Shown here: one piece after another, positions 1 to 8,738 of the stretch | Position numbering within the stretch: the stretch's first letter is position 1 | How the letters are laid out: each line of letters starts with the position of its first letter | Assembly: GCF_007004545.3 (NCBI RefSeq) | Contig: NZ_CP045503.2 | Location: forward strand, 838,501 to 902,500 | Source: Shewanella eurypsychrophilus | Lineage (GTDB): Bacteria > Pseudomonadota > Gammaproteobacteria > Enterobacterales > Shewanellaceae | Length of the DNA: 64,000 bases | Direction of reading: 5' to 3' | Made by a program: the position numbers and the translations under genes | Notes under the pieces: generated by a model | What the model was told of the DNA's origin: nothing | The model's database searches: none | The model's input: the letters and a program-made list of their open reading frames with translations, nothing else

Positions 1-73
1 TATTATAAGTTTTAATGTCATTTTAACTGTTTAACAGGGAGAGGTGAGCCTCCCTGCTTCTGTTAAGTCTTAG
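1..73. other. Short intergenic left edge
   Basis: No gene is visible. The stretch lies downstream of the site-2 protease gene on the minus strand. An imperfect inverted repeat around 36-60 (cagggag / ctccctg) could be a weak terminator for that gene, but there is no clear T-tract. Confidence 0.4.
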
Positions 74-1237
74 TTAACTTTGTAAAATTTTCAGTGGCAA
101 GCCTAGCATGTCATCACCTGAGCCAGCCAAGTACCAGATAATGGCAACAAGTGCTCCGACAGTGAGAAAGTACCACACGGTTGAAAATATTTGTCCGTAT
201 CTGTCTAAAGGCAACAAGTGACTCTGATGGCGCGTCTTCCATTCAAAGCCAATCTCTAAGCTACCTATGAGCAGTAAAAATCCTAATAAAGCTAAGCCTA
301 AGGTATAGCTAATATATACACCGATTGCAGCACCTGCGATACAGGCCGAGAGACCCATGATGCTGTTCATCGAAAAACTAACACTTTTTAAAATATGTCC
401 ACCATCGAGTGGCAAGATAGGCAGCAGATTGAACAGGTTTAGCAGCGCATTAAAAGCCGCAAGACCGGCAAAAAATACATTGCCTGTTAGCCAATAAGCG
501 ACGAGTGAGAGAATGGACATGATTAAGCCAAATGTTGGTCCCATGATAGAGATCACTACATCTTGCCAGCGGGTATTAATCTTTTCATCGCTCAGTGCCA
601 AGCCTCCCATAAAGGGGATCAGGTAAATTCCTTTAGTTTTCATACCAAAGTATTTCATTGCACGGATATGACCATATTCATGGAAGACTAAGCAGGCGAT
701 AAGTGCCATGGCAAACTGAAATGAGAATAACCAAGAGTAGGCCGCAACACTGGCGCCGGCTAGAACCACCTTGATAACTTTAGCACTCTTTAACAGCTTA
801 AATCCCAAGGAAGCTAGGCCAACTAAACTGACTTTCCGTTTCGCTTCGATAGGCTTGACTGGTACCTGTCGCTCAATATCTTTGGTGTCTCGGCTTCCTT
901 GAGCTATGACCGTTTCATCTTTGCTGAGTCGGTAATCTAAGAGAAAAGGCTGCCAGTTTAGTTCGATTTCTAGACAAAGTTTTATTGTTTGGGTCGCTGT
1001 TGCCGATAGTTCAGCTTGAGGTGTGCTATCGCTCACCTCTGAGTCAGTGGCTTGTTGAGTGATGCTTGATGTAGGTTGAGAGGTGAGTTCAAACTCATGG
1101 GTTTTTAATCCCTCATTATCGGCAGATGCTTGTTTTGCTGATACTAAGGCATCCCCCCAAAAAAGCTGCTGCCAACCTGCCATAGAGCCTTCTAATCTTA
1201 ACTCTTTGCCTAAACAATCAATTCTTAGTAATTCCAC
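74..1237 (-). CDS. Site-2 protease family (M50) membrane metalloprotease
   Basis: The 387-residue protein has the two signatures of site-2 zinc proteases: HEYGH at residues 186-190 inside a hydrophobic segment, and an LPLDGGH motif near residues 275-281 that supplies the third metal ligand. About five to six hydrophobic segments follow residue 150. Such enzymes cut substrates within the membrane. Residues 1-145 are a soluble, Ser/Thr/Gln-rich extension with no motif I recognise, longer than in minimal family members, and may be a substrate-recognition or regulatory part. The gene stands alone on the minus strand, about 145 bp downstream of the FapA gene. The substrate cannot be told from context. 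The family call is firm; the role is unknown. Confidence 0.88.
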   Translation of the reverse strand: MELLRIDCLGKELRLEGSMAGWQQLFWGDALVSAKQASADNEGLKTHEFELTSQPTSSITQQATDSEVSDSTPQAELSATATQTIKLCLEIELNWQPFLLDYRLSKDETVIAQGSRDTKDIERQVPVKPIEAKRKVSLVGLASLGFKLLKSAKVIKVVLAGASVAAYSWLFSFQFAMALIACLVFHEYGHIRAMKYFGMKTKGIYLIPFMGGLALSDEKINTRWQDVVISIMGPTFGLIMSILSLVAYWLTGNVFFAGLAAFNALLNLFNLLPILPLDGGHILKSVSFSMNSIMGLSACIAGAAIGVYISYTLGLALLGFLLLIGSLEIGFEWKTRHQSHLLPLDRYGQIFSTVWYFLTVGALVAIIWYLAGSGDDMLGLPLKILQS

Positions 1238-1382
1238 AAATGATCTCTTCGCTTTTGGGTATTCAATAGATTTTAATAGGGAGGATTATGCACTTATATA
1301 GGTGGGGAAGCGAGGGACACTTGAACCGGATAAACCAAGGGTTTGAGATTCTAGTATTAGCAACCTCAAACCAGAGCTAAAG

Positions 1383-3059
1383 TTAATTTCGACTGCTATA
1401 GTCGAATGCGATCTCCTGATTTTGATTGAAAACTATACAGGTGCCGTGTTCTCTCTGAGTACGGTTGAATGCGTTACCTATATGTAGCTCAACATTAGCA
1501 AAAATATGTTTATTCACTTCAATTCGGTTCTCTAGGAAATAACTCTCAATCTCCTGCTTGATAAGCTCAAATTCGGCCTCTTCTTTTGCCTGCTCATCAA
1601 CCATGAGTTGCTTCTGGTCGAGCATCATTTTCACCTGCTCGACCATCATTGCATCCCCTTGCCATTCGCTTTTTGGAGGGAGTTTTTTTAGTCGTGCCGC
1701 AAGCTCAAGTTTTGCAACCACCATCTCTCTAATACTTTGCTCTAGCTCTTTAAGGTTTTGTTTTAAATCGCTCTGTTTCATGGCGCAAAAAACTTCAGTC
1801 TTAGTTCCAGCAGTGGCACCGATGACAACAGCTTTAAGCCCTTTATCTGCTTTAACTATGCCACCGACTAAGTCACCTCTACGACCAGTAGGATCACTGA
1901 CGGTCAATTTTTGCTTGGTTTTTGTATAGCTATGCAATAATTGTTTGGTGACCAATATTTCACCTTGTGCGTCGAGATCTGAGTATTGAATGAACTGAGC
2001 ACATATCTGACCTTTAGCCTTAATCTTAGTTGATAGCTCTTTTTCTTTGAGTTGTCTGCCAATGATGCCTTTACTGACAATGACATCTCCATCGGCTATC
2101 AAGGTGGCAGAGTCGACAAACCCCATCACAGTAATATCTCCAGTACTTTTTACTAGCATACCTTCATGAACATCACCGGTGATCATGATGCTACCTTTGA
2201 AGTCAATGTTGCCATAACCGACATCGACATCTTTGATATTCAGCACATCGTCTACCTGCATACCTGTTTTGGTTTCAACAGGCTGACCAGCGACGATGGC
2301 AATTAAATGGTTTGGATTGTTTTGATCTAATGCGGTTCCATCACCAGGGGTAAGCTTAATGTCTTTACCGGGCACAGGAGTTAATACTTCCCCATGAATA
2401 TTGTAGCCTTTAGTCCCTTCAGTAGCTGGGTGTTTTACTATCAAGAGGTCCTTGGGTTTGACCATGATTACTGCGCCTAGATTGCGCATGTCAACGGTAC
2501 CATCCTCTCTTTCTTGAGGCTGTAATAAACGCTCTCTGGCAAGGGGGACTTTACGATCTATATTGGCATTTGTACCATTCTTGGCGGCTTTTCCGCTGGC
2601 GATGATACTTCGGCAAGTTTGACCAGGTTGAAGTTGAGTAAGCTGTTTAAGTAAGGTTTGTATTTTAACTTTACTCAATCCCATGCCGACATTGTTGGTT
2701 TTTAGGGACTTTAAAACATCTTGAATGGTAACCTCTTCCCCTCCCCATGCCGCAGTGAGTTGCATTTCTGCAGTCATTTTATCATCATGGATCTCTACTT
2801 CTATCAATCCATTGCGACGCTCTGCTATCTGAAAAAACTGTTCAAACTGACCATCGTCCTGCCCACAAAGCTGGTTGACCTGTATGACGGCTTTTTGAAT
2901 GATAGGCTCAAGTGGGAATAGGCAATCGAAGTCGGGAAGGGACAGAAGGGTATAAATCCCTTCTTCTGTGAGTGGACCATGAGTGTTTGGTGTCACTTTA
3001 AATTCTGCAAAATTGTTATCGACACTCAGTTCTATTAATTCTGGCGATAGCATAGTCAA
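1383..3059 (-). CDS. FapA family protein (DUF342)
   Basis: This 558-residue protein matches the DUF342/FapA family by its layout: an N-terminal region of about 190 residues, a Gly/Asp/Val-rich stretch at roughly 200-420 with repeated G-D-I/V-like strands typical of a right-handed beta-helix, and a Lys/Glu-rich coiled coil at about 430-510. No signal peptide is seen, so it is probably cytoplasmic. In Bacillus and Vibrio, members affect envelope or flagellar behaviour and have been called polymerisation- or localisation-related, but the molecular role is unsettled. It is monocistronic, with an A/T-rich leader (3060-3110). I infer only the family. Confidence 0.85.
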   Translation of the reverse strand: MTMLSPELIELSVDNNFAEFKVTPNTHGPLTEEGIYTLLSLPDFDCLFPLEPIIQKAVIQVNQLCGQDDGQFEQFFQIAERRNGLIEVEIHDDKMTAEMQLTAAWGGEEVTIQDVLKSLKTNNVGMGLSKVKIQTLLKQLTQLQPGQTCRSIIASGKAAKNGTNANIDRKVPLARERLLQPQEREDGTVDMRNLGAVIMVKPKDLLIVKHPATEGTKGYNIHGEVLTPVPGKDIKLTPGDGTALDQNNPNHLIAIVAGQPVETKTGMQVDDVLNIKDVDVGYGNIDFKGSIMITGDVHEGMLVKSTGDITVMGFVDSATLIADGDVIVSKGIIGRQLKEKELSTKIKAKGQICAQFIQYSDLDAQGEILVTKQLLHSYTKTKQKLTVSDPTGRRGDLVGGIVKADKGLKAVVIGATAGTKTEVFCAMKQSDLKQNLKELEQSIREMVVAKLELAARLKKLPPKSEWQGDAMMVEQVKMMLDQKQLMVDEQAKEEAEFELIKQEIESYFLENRIEVNKHIFANVELHIGNAFNRTQREHGTCIVFNQNQEIAFDYSSRN

Positions 3060-3207
3060 TTCCGATGTAATGAATAATTATTATTTTTTTTTATATATCT
3101 TTACTAGCGTCTGAGTATAACAGCATAAAGTTTGTGCTATGAAGCCCTAACTGACTGAAAAGTGTGTGCTGTCTAATAAGTATGGCCGAAACCTATTGTT
3201 AAAGTAG

Positions 3208-3240
3208 AAAAAAGGCCATCGCTGTTAGCAATGGCCTTAA
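3208..3240 (-). terminator. Rho-independent terminator of rsmC
   Basis: On the minus strand an AAGGCCATTGC / GCGATGGCCTT hairpin is followed by six T residues, about 30 bp past the rsmC stop. Stem, small loop and T-run are complete. Confidence 0.8.
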
Positions 3241-3269
3241 GTTTGTTGTTTTTATTGCATGCGCGAGTG

Positions 3270-4310
3270 CTAATTTTTGAGTTTATTCGAGTAAATTTTG
3301 TATTTGTTGTTTTCAGCAGGAACGCAAACCTCACCAAACTGAGTTGCAATCGTATCACTGTATGGCAGATGTCGATTGGCGACAATATGCCACACTCCGC
3401 CTTTTCTCAGTTTGTTTATGCTCTCACTGACAAAGTTTTTGGTAATATTAGTGGTGCTTTTAAGCCCGTCATGAAAAGGAGGGTTAGAGATGATTCCTTC
3501 GAACATACCTGTTGTTTGCATCAGCCCGTCAGAGGGATAGGTCATGGCGTGTAAATCATTCGCTTTTAAGGTGAGCTCACAAGAAGCTATAGCCATAGCA
3601 TTAATGTCTACGCATTCTAGCTGTAATTCTGGCTGAGCTTTGAGCAATGCCGCAGCGATGACACCTGCACCACAACCAAAATCTAGCACGCGACCTTTCA
3701 TTCTAGGCAAATGAGATAGCAATAGCTTGGTTCCCTCATCTAGCTTCTTTTCACTGAACACTCCCACTAAGTTACACACAGTTACTTCGCCTTGAGGTGT
3801 ATCGAGTTGGTAGCTACTCACCCAATCGGATAATTTGATTTTAGGCGCTTTTTCGATAAGTTCACTGGTAAATAGCAAGCAGTGTCGAGCATTATCTTGT
3901 TTAAATGGACTTGAAAAATAACTGGGTATTTGTTTAATCAGAGAGCGTATGCCACCTTTGTTTTCGCCTACTACTATGAGTTGACCACCTGGTTTCAGGT
4001 GTTGTCCAGCAAGGTTAATCAGGTAAGCGGCAAGTGCTTTGGCCTTGGGGTAATAAATAATTGCAGTATCAAAAAGCGCTTCATTGGGCAGTTGATGGCT
4101 AAAATATAACGATAAGTTTTGGCTATCATCTGCTGTCATTGTTAGATGATGGTGATAGTCCAAAGCAAGGGCTGTGACTTTTTCGGCACTCTCTAGTAGC
4201 TTGCTTGGAAGCCGATCATCTTCATAGTTGAGCACTAATACATTTTGGTTTTCGAATAAATCGTTATTTCTAAGAATGACTTGGGATGGATTAGTAAACA
4301 CAATGACCAC
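3270..4310 (-). CDS. rsmC: 16S rRNA (guanine1207-N2)-methyltransferase RsmC
   Basis: The 346-residue protein has the duplicated methyltransferase layout of RsmC. A degenerate N-terminal half (1-160) is followed by a catalytic half with the SAM-binding motif DFGCGAGV at 210-217 and the N2-guanine methyltransferase motif SNPPFHDG at 275-282. RsmC methylates G1207 of 16S rRNA in the assembled 30S subunit using S-adenosylmethionine. Length agrees with E. coli RsmC (about 343). The gene is single, with its own terminator downstream, and is divergent from the PstS-like/porin/GGDEF-EAL operon across a 350-bp gap. Nothing is missing from the catalytic motifs. Confidence 0.93.
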   Translation of the reverse strand: MVIVFTNPSQVILRNNDLFENQNVLVLNYEDDRLPSKLLESAEKVTALALDYHHHLTMTADDSQNLSLYFSHQLPNEALFDTAIIYYPKAKALAAYLINLAGQHLKPGGQLIVVGENKGGIRSLIKQIPSYFSSPFKQDNARHCLLFTSELIEKAPKIKLSDWVSSYQLDTPQGEVTVCNLVGVFSEKKLDEGTKLLLSHLPRMKGRVLDFGCGAGVIAAALLKAQPELQLECVDINAMAIASCELTLKANDLHAMTYPSDGLMQTTGMFEGIISNPPFHDGLKSTTNITKNFVSESINKLRKGGVWHIVANRHLPYSDTIATQFGEVCVPAENNKYKIYSNKLKN

Positions 4311-4661
4311 AGTTGATAATTTAAAAATTTATTATATCTCAAAAGAGTTTTATCTATCAGCTTTAGTCAGACAATTTTTCTGTTGTGAGTGCGCGAAGAG
4401 CTGGGCTTGAGTGAGGCTGAGTAAATCATTATTGCTAATAGATACTTAGGCTGGATTGAGGTTCATCAAAGGTTTTGAATTTTTTTGAATCAAAATGTTT
4501 AAATGTAAATACGCTATTTTAAGCAATAAATATTGAGCGGCAGAAGCATTTTTTGCCTAAGCTGTAGATACGTGAGATATAGGTATTCGCTTAATTGCTA
4601 CTGAAGCAAGATGCCAAATTAACTTTGGATATGTGGATAAAGATAGTAAGGAGACTGTTGA
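4311..4661. other. Divergent intergenic region upstream of the first sensor-like operon
   Basis: A/T-rich DNA between rsmC (minus) and the 4662 operon (plus). It presumably holds both promoters. I see no convincing gene, terminator or known operator. A ribosome-binding site (AAGGAG) lies at about 4647-4652, just before the 4662 start. Confidence 0.5.
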
Positions 4662-5090
4662 ATGCGCCTCTTGGCCACATGGATGTTAGTGCTGTATCTC
4701 TTTTGTGCTCATTCGACCGCAGCTCAGGTCATAGTGAATGATTCAGCCATTGATTTTCCCCTGCCTGCTCAAGAGCTACGCCTTATCTTTTCTATGCAAA
4801 AAGTGTATTGGCCTGATGGTCAAAAAATTCAAGTGTATATTCTTTCTCCTAATTCAGATCTGCATAAAGAATTCTGTGTCCAGCAATTAGATATGATGCC
4901 TTATATGTTACAGAGGAGATGGGATCGGCTGGTATATTCCGGGACGGGCGAACGACCCATTATCTTAAGAAGTGAAGCTGAAATGCACCAGGTTGTTTCT
5001 GCCACGCCGGGCTCCATTGGTTATATCACCGAGCAGTCAGTCGTTGACGATAATAATGTGGCAAGGAGTGCCTATGAAACGACACAATAG
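4662..5090 (+). CDS. Small exported PstS-like (PBP-like) protein
   Basis: The 142-residue product has a signal peptide (hydrophobic 3-20, cleavage near STAA-QV) followed by one compact domain like the short phosphate-binding-protein relatives. It has an IFSMQKVYWPDGQ segment, a W-D-R-L-V-Y-S-G stretch and a GSIGYI motif near the C-terminus. It is homologous by eye along its whole length to the protein at 24040-24465. It lacks the two-lobe length of PstS (about 320), so phosphate binding should not be assumed. It is the first gene of a three-gene unit: its end overlaps the barrel gene by 17 bp, implying translational coupling. Likely role: a periplasmic partner of the barrel or of the GGDEF-EAL protein (inference). 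Confidence 0.75.
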   Translation: MRLLATWMLVLYLFCAHSTAAQVIVNDSAIDFPLPAQELRLIFSMQKVYWPDGQKIQVYILSPNSDLHKEFCVQQLDMMPYMLQRRWDRLVYSGTGERPIILRSEAEMHQVVSATPGSIGYITEQSVVDDNNVARSAYETTQ

Positions 5091-6246
5091 GTATCTGATG
5101 TGTCTATTTTTTATTTTTGGCAGTTCTATATCCAGTGCTTCAGAGTGGCAATTGAATGGCTTTGTTGGTCAAGGGTACATTGCTGCGGAAGATACCCAAT
5201 TCGTTGTCGGCCAAGATAGTAGTACCTTCGAGATAACCGAAGCCGCATTTGCAGTGTCTTGGAAGCCCATGGAGCACTTTCGGTTTGCCAGCGCACTTAG
5301 CTTCAGACAATGGGGGGATCTCGCTGATGCCGGTATCGATTTTGACTATTTGTTTGCCGAGTATAGCGATCAAATGTGGCAGGGGACAGTAGGCATCCGA
5401 GCTGGACGCTTCAAAAATGAAATGGGTTTTTATTCAAGTACCCGAGATGTGCCTTTCACTCGCCCGAGCATCATGTTACCTCAGTCTATCTATAGTGATT
5501 ACTTCCGTGATGCTCAGCTACATATTGAAGGCGCAGATCTTTTTGGAATGCATCAGATCTTAGATGGCGCTTTGGATTGGCATATTTCAGCAGGAAAAGT
5601 TGATGTTACTGAAAATCTAGATAGAAATGTGATGGGCAGTGAAGACTTAGGCACCTTCGATTCCGAGCAATTTTACTCGGGAGATATTGAATTTCAGAAT
5701 GACTATATTAGGCTTGGTGTGACCTATTATGATGCCGAGGTTAGCTATCGACCCAATAGTGATACCTATTACTATCCTGGAGATATCCGTTTAAAAAATT
5801 GGGTTTTGTCAGGGCAGATAAGATACAAGATGTTTGAATTGACAGGTGAATACATGACGGGGGACAGGCTCATCAATGGCTTAGTGATACCGCCAGTAGC
5901 CGGTGAGTTAGTCGATTCTGGCTTAGGTTACTATCTGGACTTGAGGGCCTACCTACCTAGTGAGGTAGAACTTTTTGTTCGGTTTGATCGGCATATAGAT
6001 GATGACAATGATTCTGATGGGAAAAAATCTGAAGCAAGTACGGGTTTGCCTGCTTACTTTGGTTATACCAATGATTGGACCTTAGGTGCCCGCTGGTTCT
6101 TGAATAATGATTGGTTATTGGCAACTGAATATCATCATGTTGAAGGCGCATCTTGGGTGACGCCGATAGTGGCTCCAGATCCATCCACCCAGTCAAAAAA
6201 TTGGTCTATGTTTGCATTACAACTTTCCTATAGATTCCAGTGGTAG
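5074..6246 (+). CDS. Outer-membrane beta-barrel (porin-like) protein
   Basis: A start at 5074 is chosen over the upstream in-frame 4972 because it has an AAGGAG box 6 bp upstream and begins directly with a signal peptide (MKRHNRYLMCLFFIF, cleavage after SSASA-like residues). The mature part has alternating hydrophobic/aromatic strands, many Tyr/Trp/Asp and acidic turns, and ends in LSYRFQW, a C-terminal aromatic typical of barrels recognised by BamA. It resembles single-chain porins without TonB box or plug. The exact family and substrate are not recognised. It sits between the PstS-like gene (17-bp overlap) and the GGDEF-EAL gene (4-bp gap), so it belongs to one operon. Confidence 0.75.
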   Translation: MKRHNRYLMCLFFIFGSSISSASEWQLNGFVGQGYIAAEDTQFVVGQDSSTFEITEAAFAVSWKPMEHFRFASALSFRQWGDLADAGIDFDYLFAEYSDQMWQGTVGIRAGRFKNEMGFYSSTRDVPFTRPSIMLPQSIYSDYFRDAQLHIEGADLFGMHQILDGALDWHISAGKVDVTENLDRNVMGSEDLGTFDSEQFYSGDIEFQNDYIRLGVTYYDAEVSYRPNSDTYYYPGDIRLKNWVLSGQIRYKMFELTGEYMTGDRLINGLVIPPVAGELVDSGLGYYLDLRAYLPSEVELFVRFDRHIDDDNDSDGKKSEASTGLPAYFGYTNDWTLGARWFLNNDWLLATEYHHVEGASWVTPIVAPDPSTQSKNWSMFALQLSYRFQW

Positions 6247-6250
6247 CCTA

Positions 6251-8722
6251 ATGACTAAACCTGAAGGTCGTAGCATATTTATCAGTCTCAAGTGGAAGTT
6301 GCTTATTGCAGTGCTAATCATGCTGACTATATTAGGCGGCATATTAGGCGGCTTTGCCTATCGACAGCTGACTAACCAGCAGAGCTATTTACTTGAATCA
6401 CAGCGAGACAAATTAGCTAAAAACCTAGAAACTTCAATATCTCTGAGTGTTGATCACTCTTTATCGGCTGCTCAACAAATTGCATTATTGGCTGATCAGG
6501 ATGAGCCTAATCTCGTAAGTTATCAAGATATGCTTAATCAGCACTGGCCGGATTTACAACTATATTGGGAGCTCAATCGGCTGAGCTTGATGTCATTGAG
6601 CGGTGAAGTGCTTGCTCATGCTGGCAAGCTTGCCAATAAAGATGATGAGATTTGGTTTGAATCTGTTTCAATGAACTTAGAGCCACACTGGAGAATAGTG
6701 TGTCAGCAAGAATGTGTTATTCAAGTTTTGGTACCTAACCTGTTACAGGGGGAGGTACATTTTCTATTCATGGAGTCGGGTCTGACAGATATTTTGGCGA
6801 GGTTCAGAACCAATGACAGTTTTGAATTGGCAGTATTAGGAACGAATAATCAGCTTAATGAAAGTCAAAGCTACTGGGGTAGGCAGGTTTACAGTATAAG
6901 TAACAGAAGAGATAGCTTATTTCATCTTGAGCAAGCTGCTGAGCAATTCACTTGGGAACAAATAGAAAACACGGGTGGTGTGTATAAGGTGGGAGGGGAG
7001 TTTTCTGTGTTATGGATTTTCCCTCTGGCAGAAGGTGAGTCGCCCCCGGTCATATTAGTGATTAACAATATTAGCGATTGGCAATCGCTAATCAGTGAAT
7101 TTCAGGAGAGTATGCTAGGAACGCTGCTGTTAAGTTTAGTCTTTTCTGGTGCATTAGTTATCCTTGCTGCCTGGGCACCGGTTGTTAGCCTTGGTCGCCA
7201 CGCAACATTATTGCCCTTATTGGCTGAACATGACTTTGATACTTTAAAACTGCTGTCACCTAGAACATCCTCATTTATTGTTGATGAAGTCGACTTGATC
7301 AATATTGCAACCCATCAGCTTGCAGAAAAAATGCAAAATTTAGAGTTAGAGGTGGATGAGTACACCAGTGAGTTAGAGCGATTGGCTATGTTAGACACCC
7401 TGACAGGTTTGCCTAATAAAGCCATGTTAATGCATGAACTGACCAAAACCATTGCCTGCGTGGGACGTATTCATGACAAGGTTGCCTTGATGTTTTTAGA
7501 TCTTGATGAGTTTAAGCGCATCAATGATAGCTTAGGCCACACTAAGGGGGATGAGTTGCTGACTATTGTAGCCAATAGGCTTAACCATAGTGTGAGGGCC
7601 ATGGATACCGTATTCAGGCAGGGAGGAGACGAGTTTCTTATTTTACTTCGAGGGACTCGCTCAGAAGAAGATGTCCGTAAGGTGATCCATAAGATATTCG
7701 CCTCACTGCAACAGCCTGTGGTGTTAGGTAACCATAAGCTGATTGTGACCACGAGTATCGGGGTTGCTTATTGTGAAAGTAATAATGTAAGAGCTGAAGA
7801 GTTGATTAAGCATGCCGACTTAGCCATGTATCAAGCTAAAGATGCTGGTAGGAGTAATTATCGGGTGTTTACCGAAGAGATGCTGCAAAAGGCTAATAAT
7901 AAGCTAATGATAGAGCAAGATATTGGTGCTGCAATTGCTGAGAAGCAGTTATCACTCTCGCTACAACCGATAGTGTCATTGTCTGATGGAAAAGTGAAAG
8001 GCTTTGAAGCCTTAATTAGGTGGCATCACCCTGAAAGGGGGCTGATTATGCCGGGAGATTTTATTCCTGACATTGAAAACAGTGAAGCGATTATTCAAGT
8101 GGGTAATTACGTACTTGAAGAGGGAGGAAAAATTTTATCTCGATTGATTAAACAGGGCTGGGGAGAGCTGTATCTTGCGGTCAACTTGTCAGCGAAACAT
8201 TATCTAGATCCTGGTTTAATTCCTCTGGTACAGCGAGTGTTGTCAAAACATCAGATCCCACCGCAAAGCTTATTGCTGGAGGTGACTGAGGAAAGTGTTA
8301 TTGAGCAGGTGGATTTAGCTTTAGAGGCTATGCAGTCTTTAAAGAGTTTAGGGGTGCGCATTGCTATCGATGATTTCGGCACTGGTTATTCATCACTCAG
8401 TTATCTGAAGCAGTTACCATTCGATGTATTAAAGATTGATCGTTGTTTTACTGCTGGAGTGTTAGATAACAGCGTCGATACGCATATTGTGACTACAGTG
8501 ATCGACTTGGCTCATAATTTAGGTAGAACTGTGGTTGCTGAAGGCATAGAGACGATAGAGCAGTGTGAATTCTTGGCTGCTGCTCGATGTGAACTCGCTC
8601 AGGGCTATCTGTTTGCAAAACCCTTAGAAGAGAGAAAGGCCTTTAGAATTCTCAATGAGATTGAGACTGATGGGGTGTGGCCGCTCGACTCTCTACCCCA
8701 GCTAGCTAAGCTGGGGAGTTGA
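6251..8722 (+). CDS. Membrane GGDEF-EAL cyclic-di-GMP enzyme
   Basis: A start at 6251 (MTKPEGRS) gives 823 residues and begins 4 bp after the barrel gene. The layout is TM1 at about 16-36, a periplasmic domain of about 250 residues, TM2 at about 290-312, a HAMP-like linker, GGDEF at about 375-535 and EAL at about 555-805. The cyclase motif GGDEF near 457 is intact, with an RxxD inhibitory site (RAMD) five residues upstream. The phosphodiesterase motifs are also intact: EALIRW, NLSAKH, EVTEES, DDFGTGYSS and EGIE. It could make or break c-di-GMP, with direction set by the periplasmic input. The end overlaps a C/G-rich hairpin shared with the convergent phoA. Confidence 0.9.
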   Translation: MTKPEGRSIFISLKWKLLIAVLIMLTILGGILGGFAYRQLTNQQSYLLESQRDKLAKNLETSISLSVDHSLSAAQQIALLADQDEPNLVSYQDMLNQHWPDLQLYWELNRLSLMSLSGEVLAHAGKLANKDDEIWFESVSMNLEPHWRIVCQQECVIQVLVPNLLQGEVHFLFMESGLTDILARFRTNDSFELAVLGTNNQLNESQSYWGRQVYSISNRRDSLFHLEQAAEQFTWEQIENTGGVYKVGGEFSVLWIFPLAEGESPPVILVINNISDWQSLISEFQESMLGTLLLSLVFSGALVILAAWAPVVSLGRHATLLPLLAEHDFDTLKLLSPRTSSFIVDEVDLINIATHQLAEKMQNLELEVDEYTSELERLAMLDTLTGLPNKAMLMHELTKTIACVGRIHDKVALMFLDLDEFKRINDSLGHTKGDELLTIVANRLNHSVRAMDTVFRQGGDEFLILLRGTRSEEDVRKVIHKIFASLQQPVVLGNHKLIVTTSIGVAYCESNNVRAEELIKHADLAMYQAKDAGRSNYRVFTEEMLQKANNKLMIEQDIGAAIAEKQLSLSLQPIVSLSDGKVKGFEALIRWHHPERGLIMPGDFIPDIENSEAIIQVGNYVLEEGGKILSRLIKQGWGELYLAVNLSAKHYLDPGLIPLVQRVLSKHQIPPQSLLLEVTEESVIEQVDLALEAMQSLKSLGVRIAIDDFGTGYSSLSYLKQLPFDVLKIDRCFTAGVLDNSVDTHIVTTVIDLAHNLGRTVVAEGIETIEQCEFLAAARCELAQGYLFAKPLEERKAFRILNEIETDGVWPLDSLPQLAKLGS
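8696..8716. terminator. Hairpin between convergent GGDEF-EAL and phoA genes
   Basis: CCCCAGCT and AGCTGGGG form a perfect 8-bp stem with a 5-base loop, inside the last codons of the GGDEF-EAL gene and 23 bp beyond the phoA stop. There is no good T-tract on either side, so the call as a bidirectional terminator is tentative. Confidence 0.4.
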
Positions 8723-8738
8723 TCATCAATATTTGAGG

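Noticed and set aside
1558..1929. 123-codon Ser/Cys-rich frame opposite the FapA gene
   Set aside because: Composition is that of an antisense shadow of a Lys/Glu-rich coiled coil.
8719..8729. TTGATCATCAA palindrome after the GGDEF-EAL gene as an Fnr site
   Set aside because: The half-sites have no 4-bp spacer and it lies between convergent gene ends.
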